51,282 nucleotides of DNA from Acinetobacter sp. ANC 4173 (lineage in GTDB: Bacteria; Pseudomonadota; Gammaproteobacteria; Pseudomonadales; Moraxellaceae), in contig NZ_SJOF01000021.1 of the NCBI RefSeq assembly GCF_004331255.1, forward strand, positions 1-51,282. Reading direction: 5' to 3'. How positions within the stretch are numbered: position 1 is the stretch's first letter; every line of letters begins with the position of its first letter. The notes beneath the pieces are model-generated. The model made no database searches, had not been told where the DNA came from, and was given only the letters and a program-made list of their open reading frames with translations. This document shows positions 34,631 to 42,136 of this stretch, piece by piece. A program made the translations under genes and the position numbers.

Positions 34631-34676
34631 ATCAAGTATATTTTGATTGATCCACTCATTCAAAAAAGTGTTTTGA
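34631..34676. promoter_or_regulatory. tandem inverted repeats between nahG and catA
   Basis: ATCAA-N7-TTGAT (34631-34647) and TCAAAA-N5-TTTTGA (34660-34676) have centres about 29 bp apart. This is the usual layout of a LysR-type recognition site plus activation site, about 170-210 bp before nahG. Confidence 0.5.
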
Positions 34677-34710
34677 TTAAAAATTTCATATTCAATTAGG
34701 AGAAAGGGAT

Positions 34711-34803
34711 ATGAAGCTTAAAAAGGATGACCATGTTATTACTCCAAAAAAATATCAATCTAGCCTATATATTAATTATAAAAATATCGATTTTTATAAT
34801 TAA
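34711..34803 (+). CDS. 30-codon open frame with strong ribosome site, function unknown
   Basis: An AGGAG lies eight bases before an ATG that opens MKLKKDDHVITPKKYQSSLY and ends at TAA (34801-34803). I recognise no family. It may be the surviving start of a deleted gene, a leader peptide, or a chance frame. The DNA that follows to 35024 is very AT-rich and shows no other convincing gene. Confidence 0.35.
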   Translation: MKLKKDDHVITPKKYQSSLYINYKNIDFYN

Positions 34804-35024
34804 TAATTTGAGAGTAAATTCTAAATTTAGAGGATTACTTAGTTTTTTATTAAGTATTTTTACTTATAGAAATTTATTTAATTACAACTTGGTATGCCTC
34901 ATTACATTAATATGCAAACATGTAGTTTTGTTTTTCTATTTAATTTGCTTTATTTAAGCAAGTTAAACTTCATTAATTAACTGATTTTTGGAAAAGCTGA
35001 TTACTTATTACAGGAAGTTATAGT
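34804..35024. other. AT-rich leader before catA
   Basis: No convincing gene is present. A longer frame that can be drawn across it is made of low-complexity Ile, Leu, Phe and Asn codons. The catA promoter must lie here or upstream. Confidence 0.4.
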
Positions 35025-35945
35025 ATGAACCGCCAACAAATTGATGCCCTCGTAAAAGAAATGAACGTCGACACAGCGACTGGCCCTGTTAATGCTCGTG
35101 TACAACAAATTGTTGTACGTTTACTTGGTGATCTATTCCAAGCTATAGAAGATTTAGATATTTCACAATCGGAATTATGGAAAGGTCTGGAATACTTTAC
35201 CGATGCTGGTCAAGCCAATGAATTAGGGCTTCTTGCTGCGGGTTTAGGTCTGGAACACTATCTTGATTTACGTGCTGATGAAGCTGATGTTAAAGCCGGT
35301 ATTTCGGGTGGCACTCCACGTACCATCGAAGGTCCGCTTTATGTTGCTGGTGCACCTGAATCTGTTGGTTTTGCTCGCATGGATGATGGTTCTGAAACAG
35401 ACAAAATCCCTACCTTGTTTATTGAAGGCACAGTAACTGATACTGATGGCAACATCATTGAAGGTGCCAAAGTTGAAGTCTGGCATGCCAACAGCTTAGG
35501 TAACTACTCATTCTTTGATAAGTCACAATCTGATTTCAATTTACGTCGCACCATTTTCACTGACGCTGATGGTAAATACTTAGCACAAACCACGATGCCT
35601 GTTGGTTATGGTTGCCCGCCAAAAGGTACAACTCAATTTGTACTCGACAAACTTGGTCGTCATGGTAACCGCCCTTCTCACGTGCATTATTTCGTTTCTG
35701 CTCCTGGTTATCGCAAGTTAACAACACAATTTAACATTGAAGGTGATAAATACCTTTGGGATGATTTCGCATTCGCGACACGTGATGGTCTGGTAGCAAC
35801 TGCTGTCGATGTGACAGATGAAGCTGAAATGGCTCGTCGTGGCGTTAAGCAGCCGTTCAAACATATCACATTCAATGTTGAGTTAGTGAAAGAACAGCAA
35901 GGTGTTCCGGCAACAGAAGTTGAGCGTCGTCGCGCTAGCGCTTAA
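35025..35945 (+). CDS. catA: catechol 1,2-dioxygenase
   Basis: The 306-residue intradiol dioxygenase opens catechol between its hydroxyls to cis,cis-muconate. The ferric ligands are visible: Tyr161 in LGNYSFFD, Tyr195 in PVGYGCP, and His219 and His221 in NRPSHVHYF. The N-terminal helical dimer domain (about 1-100) is the form used by catechol-type enzymes. AGGA precedes the ATG by about nine bases. It stands divergent from the salicylate hydroxylase. The next enzymes (CatB, CatC) are not in the window and must be elsewhere. Codon use looks like that of a well expressed gene. Confidence 0.93.
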   Translation: MNRQQIDALVKEMNVDTATGPVNARVQQIVVRLLGDLFQAIEDLDISQSELWKGLEYFTDAGQANELGLLAAGLGLEHYLDLRADEADVKAGISGGTPRTIEGPLYVAGAPESVGFARMDDGSETDKIPTLFIEGTVTDTDGNIIEGAKVEVWHANSLGNYSFFDKSQSDFNLRRTIFTDADGKYLAQTTMPVGYGCPPKGTTQFVLDKLGRHGNRPSHVHYFVSAPGYRKLTTQFNIEGDKYLWDDFAFATRDGLVATAVDVTDEAEMARRGVKQPFKHITFNVELVKEQQGVPATEVERRRASA

Positions 35946-35959
35946 TACAATGAAGACTG

Positions 35960-35995
35960 GGATGTACACTAATAGTGACATCCTGATTTTTTTAT
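35960..35995 (+). terminator. terminator of catA
   Basis: GGATGT(A)CACT pairs with AGTGACATCC around a three-base loop with one bulged A, followed by TGATTTTTTT, 15 bp after the stop. Confidence 0.75.
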
Positions 35996-36164
35996 CTTAT
36001 ACATAATCTCAAAAAATTCCTCTATTGTTTCATGAGATAAGTTTTACTCAGCTGATTCTCTATCGAAACAATATAAAGTTTTCAATAAATATTTATGTAG
36101 ATAAATCATATTGATACAATCAATAAATCCATTTATTGCAGATAAATTCAATACATTTCATACT

Positions 36165-36200
36165 AAGTACAGTATTTCATATTTCAGAAATACTGTACTT
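36165..36200. terminator. hairpin downstream of the frmA remnant
   Basis: A perfect 14-bp stem, AAGTACAGTATTTC with GAAATACTGTACTT, encloses an 8-base loop just past the end of the frmA fragment. There is no clear T-tract on either side. Confidence 0.55.
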
Positions 36201-36207
36201 TTAAAGG

Positions 36208-36652
36208 TTACTTGTAATGAATGACTGTACGAATTGACTTACCCTCATGCATCAGATCAAATGCTTCATTAATTTGGTCTAAACCCATGGTATGCGTCAC
36301 AAAAGGTTCTAGTTGAATCTCACCTTTCATTGCATCTTCAACCATACTAGAAAGTTGAGTACGACCTTTTACACTACCAAAAGCACTACCCATCCATTTA
36401 CAACCAGTAACAAGTTGGAATGGTAGAGTTGAAATTTCCTGACCCGCGCCTGCAACACCAATAATTACAGCTTGTCCCCAACCACGGTGAGCACATTCTA
36501 ATGCTGATCGCATAATATTCACTTTACCAATACATTCAAATAAATGGTCGACATCCAAACCTGTCATTTCAACAATCACTTGCTGAATAGGCTTGTCATA
36601 ATACTTTGGATTTAAAAAAACAGTTGCGCCAAACTCTTCCGCTAGCTTGAAT
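36208..36652 (-). pseudogene. frmA: frmA 3' fragment (glutathione-dependent formaldehyde dehydrogenase)
   Basis: The C-terminal part of class III alcohol dehydrogenase is readable from about LAEEFGATVFLNPKYYDKP through FECIGKVNIMRSALECAHRGWG to the normal end SIRTVIHYK. The N-terminal half, with the catalytic and structural zinc ligands, is missing. Upstream the frame runs straight into the end of frmR in another frame. The remaining 147 codons cannot make an active enzyme. The deletion is internal to the frmR-frmA pair. Confidence 0.8.
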
Positions 36653-36889
36653 TAACTCTTCATTTCGTTCACTTTCAGTCGAATCACCCGATACCAAAGT
36701 ATCTTTTAGATGTATCTCCAGAAGTTCAGTCATTAATCCATTCATTGCACCTCGAATTGCACAGATTTGTTGCAAAATAGAGGCACAAGGCATATCACCT
36801 TCAAGAGCATTTTCAATTGCTTGCATTTGCCCTTTCATTTTCTTAATGCGTAGCAAGATTCTTTTTTTATCTTCAACTTGTTTAGGCAT
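36650..36889 (-). pseudogene. frmR: frmR, C-terminally truncated formaldehyde-sensing repressor
   Basis: Residues 1 to about 80 match FrmR/CsoR-RcnR repressors: MPKQVEDKKRILLRIKKMKGQ, with the sensing Cys in MPCASILQQICAIRGAMNGL and EIHLKDTLV. After NEELIQ the frame passes into frmA DNA and ends in an unrelated tail (ASGRVWRNCFFKSKVL, stop at 36596). The natural end is lost, but most of the helical fold and the probable active-site Cys remain, so partial DNA-binding activity is possible. Confidence 0.75.
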
Positions 36890-36908
36890 ATTTTCACACT
36901 ATCAATAA

Positions 36909-36926
36909 ACTATACTGGGGTATAGT
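36909..36926. promoter_or_regulatory. FrmR/CsoR-type operator
   Basis: ACTATAC-TGGG-GTATAGT lies 20 bp before the frmR start. The G/C tract flanked by TATA-rich inverted arms is the known FrmR-family operator style. It is intact although the genes it controls are broken. Confidence 0.7.
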
Positions 36927-37028
36927 ATTACAAGTAGTAAAGAAAACAAATTAATTTTAAATAATAAAGTAAATTTAATGTGGCAATTAAGTTAAAAATA
37001 CAAATTAAATTAAATAGTTAAGATTATT

Positions 37029-37949
37029 TTAACTAAATTTACTTTTCTCTGATAAGGCCATGAGTGTATCAATCACATAACGTAACCCTGGTAGTAAAAC
37101 GGGTGTACGCGGCCAAATAATACTAAGTTTTGTTGGTTCCGGGTTAAACTCAGGCAATATGATTTGCAATTTATTCTCCACAATGTGTTCTTTTATTAAA
37201 GAGAGTGGGAATTGCATGATCCCAGCGCCAAGTAAACAAGCATCTACCATTGCATCACCATCACTGATTTGATGAAAGGGCTTAGGATAAAATCTGACAT
37301 CTTGTAAATTTTCATTTTTGAGCAACCAACCTAATGGGGTTGCACCTCGCCACGCAACTAAACATTGATGCTGATTTAAATCTTCCAGCGTATTTGGAAT
37401 TCCATTTTTTTTCAAATATAGTGTAGAAGCACAGAGTACAAGCTGTTGATCATTTAAATTTTTGGCAACTAAATCCAAACTATCTTTTACCTCACCAAAC
37501 CGAATAGCTAAATCAAAACCTAGGTCTTGTGGGTCAATAACTTTATCATTAAAAGTAATAATAAAACTTAATCTTGGATGTTCAGAAGACATTTCCATCA
37601 AGATGGGAATCATGACCTTCCGACCAAAAGCGGAAGGCATATCAATTCTTACAATGCCATTAGGAGCATTGATATTCGCTCGCAAAAGGTTTTGTGCAGA
37701 CTCCAAAGTTTGTAAGGCATCCAAACAACTTTTTAAATATCCTTCACCTTCAGTCGTTAAGGTGATCTTTCTGGTATTACGATGAAATAATGTAATCCCG
37801 AGATTTTCCTCTAGGCGACTTATACTTTTTCCAATAGTAGATTTTGAAACGCCTAATTCTTCTGCAGCATTGGTAAAACTCTTCTGCTGTGCTGCAGTAA
37901 TGAAATAGATCAGACTTTTAAAAGAATCTAATGAAATGGAAGGTGACAT
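37029..37949 (-). CDS. LysR-family regulator next to the hydrolase/GrxB cluster
   Basis: The 306-residue regulator has the helix-turn-helix LIYFITAAQQKSFTNAAEELGVSKSTIGKSISRLE and a CrgA-like effector domain (ANINAPNGIVRIDMPSAFGRK). It is the last of five minus-strand genes, 54 bp after the periplasmic hydrolase. Control of that cluster is likely, and the palindrome at 40402-40422 upstream of the cluster is a candidate site. The ligand is unknown. Confidence 0.8.
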   Translation of the reverse strand: MSPSISLDSFKSLIYFITAAQQKSFTNAAEELGVSKSTIGKSISRLEENLGITLFHRNTRKITLTTEGEGYLKSCLDALQTLESAQNLLRANINAPNGIVRIDMPSAFGRKVMIPILMEMSSEHPRLSFIITFNDKVIDPQDLGFDLAIRFGEVKDSLDLVAKNLNDQQLVLCASTLYLKKNGIPNTLEDLNQHQCLVAWRGATPLGWLLKNENLQDVRFYPKPFHQISDGDAMVDACLLGAGIMQFPLSLIKEHIVENKLQIILPEFNPEPTKLSIIWPRTPVLLPGLRYVIDTLMALSEKSKFS

Positions 37950-38003
37950 AATGAGAATGATCCTAAAAAAATGAATCTGTTTAATACACCATTTAACAAA
38001 GCT

Positions 38004-39005
38004 CTATTTCTCTTTATTATCTAGGAAACCTGTTAAATCCTGAGTGAATTGAGTCGGGTTCTTAAATGCTAAAAAATGATCAGCATAATCCCCTTTATAA
38101 ATAAACAGTTCAGAATTTTTAATTGCTGAATTCATCCATTTTTGACTCTGTAGATTATTACTATATTCTCCAGTAAAAATTGCTGTAGGTTTGGTTACCT
38201 TATATTGAATAACATCTTCCCAGTTATTCGTTGCATGGTCAAACAGCACTCGAGACATATTTTTTGGAGATTTTTTAATAACAGCTTGAGCAAAACTTTC
38301 CGAATTTTTAAAGTAATCAGAATCTTGCTTCATATAGCGTGAAAAAACATTCATATCTGCAACTTGCTGGTTTGTAGGTTCATTATTAGTAAAAGCAGCA
38401 ATCATGCGTTCTGGTGATGTTGTCATTGCACCGAGGTTTAAACGTTTTTCTTCACTCCAATCACTGTGAGTATATATGGAGATGGGCTCATCAATGAAGG
38501 CTAATTTTTTTAACTTTGTATCTCCGAAAAGATCGATATAACTCCAGATAATAGAAGCACCCATCGACCAGCCTACAAGATTGACTTGCTTATTCTGTGT
38601 ATGGTCAATAAATTCTTTTAAATCGACTGCATAACGTGAGATTCGATTACCATAAGGAACACTATCTGAAAGACCTTGATTTCTTGGGTCTAATACAAAA
38701 ACGTGATATTTTTTGCTGAGCAAAAACATCACATTAATAAATTCAGCACCATTCGCTGACCATCCTGGTACAAAGATTACAGGTTCACCACTTCCAGCTT
38801 CCCAATAAGCCAAATTAACATTATCACTTGTCTTGAATTTGTTAATTTTCAATTCTTTAAACTGTGATAACTTTTCAGGAAAACCTTCAATTTTATGGGG
38901 GAAATGATAATCCTGAGCGAGTGCTTTAATTGCATCTGCAGCAAATAGACTTGGGCTTAAGCCAGTTAAAATAATACTTAAGGAAATGGGAAATAACTTA
39001 TTCAT
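38004..39005 (-). CDS. exported alpha/beta hydrolase
   Basis: The 333-residue protein starts with a Sec signal peptide (MNKLFPISLSIILTGLSPSL, cleavage after LFA) and carries an alpha/beta-hydrolase domain: oxyanion FVPGWSANG, nucleophile Ser in VGWSMGAS, an acidic residue around FTGEYSN, and the His in YADHFLAF. It is therefore likely periplasmic. It may open a lactone or ester, and in this region it is one of two candidates for a caprolactone-type hydrolase, although ChnC itself is cytoplasmic. It lies between grxB and a LysR gene. Confidence 0.75.
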   Translation of the reverse strand: MNKLFPISLSIILTGLSPSLFAADAIKALAQDYHFPHKIEGFPEKLSQFKELKINKFKTSDNVNLAYWEAGSGEPVIFVPGWSANGAEFINVMFLLSKKYHVFVLDPRNQGLSDSVPYGNRISRYAVDLKEFIDHTQNKQVNLVGWSMGASIIWSYIDLFGDTKLKKLAFIDEPISIYTHSDWSEEKRLNLGAMTTSPERMIAAFTNNEPTNQQVADMNVFSRYMKQDSDYFKNSESFAQAVIKKSPKNMSRVLFDHATNNWEDVIQYKVTKPTAIFTGEYSNNLQSQKWMNSAIKNSELFIYKGDYADHFLAFKNPTQFTQDLTGFLDNKEK

Positions 39006-39026
39006 AATATACTCAGATTGAATAGA

Positions 39027-39680
39027 TTAAAGAGCAATATCATTGTGCAAGGCAATGCCGCATTGTTCTGACATTTTTTCCATCCAAGATTGCACATTCT
39101 TAGGCCAAACAATGCCCTTAACAATCGATAAGGATCGTAAAATTGGAAAAAGAAGAATATCGGTATAAGACCAAGAATTCGTTCTGCTTTCGAGTGCCTC
39201 TAAACTGATCATGTTATTTAGAACTTCAAGCTCCTTAACAATAAAATCAATTTTTGAAGTACTAGCATTTAATTTTTCAATAAAATCACCAATAGCTGCT
39301 TGTTTTTTATTAATAAAATACATTCTAGCAGTAATTTTATTGAACTCTTTAAAATCAGAAAAAGCCCAGCGAGGAATGGCTAATTCGTAAATGATCCGTT
39401 CAATATTGATAATCCAATTTTCAATCTCAATTTTTCTGTCTTCAATTAAAGATCGATCCCCACTCATTGAATCAATATGAGTAACGATATCTAAGCTTTC
39501 GCCCATATAGTGATTATTTTTAAGTTTTAAAATTGGTAAACTTTTTTTACCAATCATATCTATTGGTGTCTTTTCATCATCATTATCCAAAATAATTTCT
39601 GAATAATTCAATTTTTTAAGGCCAAAGATCATTCTGGCTCTGGTACAGAATGGACAGTGATCATAGATATATAATTCCAA
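39027..39680 (-). CDS. grxB: glutaredoxin 2
   Basis: The 217-residue protein matches the GrxB type: N-terminal YIYDHCPFCTRARMIFGLK with the redox pair C9/C12, KKSLPILK with the cis-Pro, then a GST-like helical domain (FPILRSLSIVKGIVWP). The start codon is TTG at 39680, supported by AGGAG eight bases upstream and by the exact family N-terminus. It uses glutathione to reduce mixed disulfides and dehydroascorbate-like substrates. It lies between an ABM-domain gene and an exported hydrolase gene, an unusual setting for this housekeeping enzyme. Confidence 0.85.
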   Translation of the reverse strand: MELYIYDHCPFCTRARMIFGLKKLNYSEIILDNDDEKTPIDMIGKKSLPILKLKNNHYMGESLDIVTHIDSMSGDRSLIEDRKIEIENWIINIERIIYELAIPRWAFSDFKEFNKITARMYFINKKQAAIGDFIEKLNASTSKIDFIVKELEVLNNMISLEALESRTNSWSYTDILLFPILRSLSIVKGIVWPKNVQSWMEKMSEQCGIALHNDIAL

Positions 39681-39697
39681 CTCAATTTCTCCTAAAA

Positions 39698-40051
39698 TTA
39701 TTTTGAAAAACCGTTAAATGGTATTAAATATTGAGCGCCAAACTTATCCAATCTGCTTTTTTCCTCATCATTAGGATGACCATAAACGGTGAGTTCGGTG
39801 ATCGAAACAAGTGAAAGGAATTCATCTGCAAAAGGTGAAAATGTTGTGTCGATATGTGATAAAAGCGAATTTTCTTGATAACGTTCAATAATATGAACAC
39901 TACTCTTTTCTTCATTGACACTATACAAATAAGTCAAGGTACCTACTTCTTTATCTGCATCATTGACAATCTGCGCAATCAGTTTTTCAAAAGTCTGAAA
40001 AGAACTACTCTCCAAACTCAATTTAAATACGCATATAATTTCATTATTCAT
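39698..40051 (-). CDS. antibiotic-biosynthesis-monooxygenase (ABM) domain protein
   Basis: The 117-residue protein has the ferredoxin-like ABM pattern: IICVFKLSLESSSFQTFEKLI, then EVGTLTYLYSVNEEKSSVHIIERYQENSLLSHI. Such small dimers are quinone-forming monooxygenases (YgiN-like) or simply ligand binders. It lies 17 bp before grxB and 71 bp after the tautomerase-like gene, so the three are co-transcribed. A role in handling a quinone or enol intermediate is plausible but not shown. Confidence 0.7.
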   Translation of the reverse strand: MNNEIICVFKLSLESSSFQTFEKLIAQIVNDADKEVGTLTYLYSVNEEKSSVHIIERYQENSLLSHIDTTFSPFADEFLSLVSITELTVYGHPNDEEKSRLDKFGAQYLIPFNGFSK

Positions 40052-40122
40052 TAGTATTACAACTCGTTTGATTAATAAAAAAGTAAGTGAATACTGAATT
40101 TCACTTACTCTTGATCAATTGT

Positions 40123-40320
40123 TTACCCTTGTTTCTTTAAGGTCTCTGAAAATAACTCACCGGATATAGCCCAGTTGTCTACTGAAACATCATTAAAAAT
40201 GACATAGATATATTTGGGGTCTATATTTGCATGCTTAGAAATGGCTTCAGTGACTTCTTTTGCAATAGCTGGTTTAGCTTCATCACGGCCTTCAAATAAT
40301 TGGATATTGACTACTGGCAT
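40123..40320 (-). CDS. 4-oxalocrotonate tautomerase-like protein
   Basis: The 65-residue protein begins Met-Pro-Val-Val-Asn-Ile, so the catalytic N-terminal proline is exposed after Met removal. IQLFEGRDEAKPAIAKEVTEAI and KYIYVIFNDVSVDNWAISG follow, which is the whole 4-OT fold. These enzymes tautomerise enol/keto acids, and some members act as dehalogenases or hydratases. It is the first gene of the cluster running to the LysR gene. AGGT lies before the ATG. Confidence 0.85.
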   Translation of the reverse strand: MPVVNIQLFEGRDEAKPAIAKEVTEAISKHANIDPKYIYVIFNDVSVDNWAISGELFSETLKKQG

Positions 40321-40401
40321 TTTATTTACCTATTCATAAGAGTATGTCTTATCAATTTAAAGGATTCCGGAGTGGGGATAAACATTCAAAAATTCTCAAC
40401 A

Positions 40402-40422
40402 TTGTAGAAAAAAATTCTACAA
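40402..40422. promoter_or_regulatory. inverted repeat before the tautomerase cluster
   Basis: TTGTAGAA and TTCTACAA mirror each other across five A. The site is about 80 bp before the tautomerase start, a suitable place for LysR binding. Confidence 0.5.
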
Positions 40423-40528
40423 AACCGAACAATCAATTTAAGCTATTTTTATTTTAATTATTTGTAGGTAAAATTTTAATTAAAAATTATCTGCACATTT
40501 ATTTAATGAAAATTTAACATCATATAAA

Positions 40529-40562
40529 AAACCAATGTCTAAAAATGTATAGACATTGGTTT
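40529..40562 (-). terminator. terminator of the chn-like operon
   Basis: A perfect 13-bp stem, AAACCAATGTCTA with TAGACATTGGTTT, encloses an 8-base loop. It is followed on the minus strand by a T-run and lies 15 bp past the hydrolase stop. Confidence 0.8.
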
Positions 40563-40576
40563 TGTTAAAATTTAAA

Positions 40577-41122
40577 TTAAATCAACTTTAGTAGAGAATC
40601 AAACTTAGTATAACCATCAGACTCTAAAAAATGACCTGCATTATTTTCTATAATCAACTCTGCAGAAAGCTGTTTTGCAAGATTCCTAGTTAAAATTGGA
40701 TCAACGATTACATCATTACTTGATACAAAAACAATAATTTTGTCAAAATACTGTGCAGTTTTTACTAAATCCAATTGACATTCATTAATAAAATTATCTA
40801 GATCAGGAAAAGATTTTAACTTCTCATTAAATCCAGCAACAAGAATTAATTTATCAAGTTTAGGGCCAGTATAGTTTTTAAAAAAATCTAGTGTAGAAAT
40901 ACAACCTAAACTATGACAAACAATAGAATCTCCTGTTTTTACATTACTAAGTAGATTACTAATATCCTTTTTCCATGTATGATATTCAGGATTATCTGCA
41001 TTTGTTAATGTTTCAGCCATTAATTTTTTATTATTTTTTTGAAGTTCATTTTTCAACCATGGAAACCAATGTGATTCAGAATTTGCTAAGTATCCATGAA
41101 TTAAATATATTGAATTACTCAT
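40577..41122 (-). CDS. small alpha/beta hydrolase (RBBP9/YdeN family)
   Basis: The 181-residue protein has the compact RBBP9/YdeN fold: IHGYLANSESHWFPWL, nucleophile Ser in CHSLGC, Asp in SSNDVIVD and His in NAGHFLE. AAGG stands eight bases before the ATG. It is the last gene of the unit BVMO, aldehyde dehydrogenase, AraC regulator, hydrolase, and a terminator follows. The place of a lactone hydrolase in a BVMO operon makes it the best candidate for opening the lactone, although known ChnC proteins are larger (about 300 residues). Confidence 0.75.
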   Translation of the reverse strand: MSNSIYLIHGYLANSESHWFPWLKNELQKNNKKLMAETLTNADNPEYHTWKKDISNLLSNVKTGDSIVCHSLGCISTLDFFKNYTGPKLDKLILVAGFNEKLKSFPDLDNFINECQLDLVKTAQYFDKIIVFVSSNDVIVDPILTRNLAKQLSAELIIENNAGHFLESDGYTKFDSLLKLI

Positions 41123-41143
41123 TCCTATTTCCTTAATTTTATA

Positions 41144-42073
41144 TTAACCAATTTGAATTTGTGTGATCTTAGATAATTCCTGTCGAATTTCAGCAGGAGT
41201 TTTTTTGAAGAACTTATGAAATACCCGATTCATATGGCTTTGGTCAAAAAAACCTGATTCACTTGCAATAACCTTAATCGGCATATCTTTCCGACTTATC
41301 AAAAGTTTTTTTGCTAACTGAATCCTTTGTTCCATAATATATGCCGCTGGAGAAGTTCCAAAATCTACTTTAAATTTTCTCATCAGATGTGGAACGCTGA
41401 TCCCAATTAATATTGATAAATCCTCCAAGCAGATCTTTTCACTTAAATTTTGCTGAATAAAATCTACCAATAAGTTTCGCTGAACCAAATTAAATCCTGT
41501 TTTACAAAAACCTTCCTTAAATTCTAATTTTGCATAGCGTCTTAAAAGATGAAGGGCAATTTGATTTTTAATACTTTCAACAAATAAGTTACCTCCTAAT
41601 CCACCATTTCTTAACTCTTGTTCTAATAATGACGATAAAACAGGTAATGTTTCATCTTCAACACCAATCTCATCTGGAATTCTAATATTAGCTATGTCAT
41701 AGTCGAATACTTGATTAGCCATATTTGATACAGTTTCATGAGCTATATATACATGAACTACTTCTAGTTCTTTATCCCAAGCCCATCTAGTATCTTCTCC
41801 ACATGTAAGTAGTGATACAGTTTTAGGATTTACAGTTTTGGTTTTCCAAGAATTATTTTCCCTACGTTTCATTTCTAGATTGTTAGATTTATAGTTAACA
41901 ATCATATAATCACGCATAGCAGGAATATCAACATCTAAATAGTTATAACTATAGCCACGCATAGCTATATTATCCCAACCTAGACCTATACTATCTATAG
42001 TAAGATCTCCTGGAACCCACAAAATCACTTCTTCAGGTTTTACTAATTTTTTTGCAGTTTTATCCATACTCAT
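41144..42073 (-). CDS. chnR: AraC-family transcriptional activator (ChnR-like)
   Basis: The regulator has about 309 residues. The C-terminal domain carries two helix-turn-helix motifs (CLEDLSILIGISVPHLMRKFKVDF and IKVIASESGFFDQSHMNRVFHKFF), typical of AraC/XylS proteins, and the N-terminal region is the ligand domain. The ATG at 42073 has GGAAG upstream; in-frame starts up to 42097 are possible. It sits in the BVMO operon between the aldehyde dehydrogenase and hydrolase genes. ChnR activates the cyclohexanone genes of other Acinetobacter strains, and the 21-bp-spaced direct repeats at 45335 and 50676 are its probable sites. Confidence 0.75.
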   Translation of the reverse strand: MSMDKTAKKLVKPEEVILWVPGDLTIDSIGLGWDNIAMRGYSYNYLDVDIPAMRDYMIVNYKSNNLEMKRRENNSWKTKTVNPKTVSLLTCGEDTRWAWDKELEVVHVYIAHETVSNMANQVFDYDIANIRIPDEIGVEDETLPVLSSLLEQELRNGGLGGNLFVESIKNQIALHLLRRYAKLEFKEGFCKTGFNLVQRNLLVDFIQQNLSEKICLEDLSILIGISVPHLMRKFKVDFGTSPAAYIMEQRIQLAKKLLISRKDMPIKVIASESGFFDQSHMNRVFHKFFKKTPAEIRQELSKITQIQIG

Positions 42074-42136
42074 TTTAACTTCCATCCTTAAAGTCAAAAG
42101 AGATTTGGTGAACTGGATTCAGCTCACCAAAAATAT

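Noticed and set aside
34727..34957. Small membrane-protein gene in the nahG-catA gap
   Set aside because: Its sequence is low-complexity Ile/Leu/Phe/Asn translated from AT-rich DNA, with no ribosome site.
36208..36579. Complete small alcohol dehydrogenase
   Set aside because: It is only the C-terminal part of FrmA and lacks both zinc sites; coding similarity continues upstream to about 36652.
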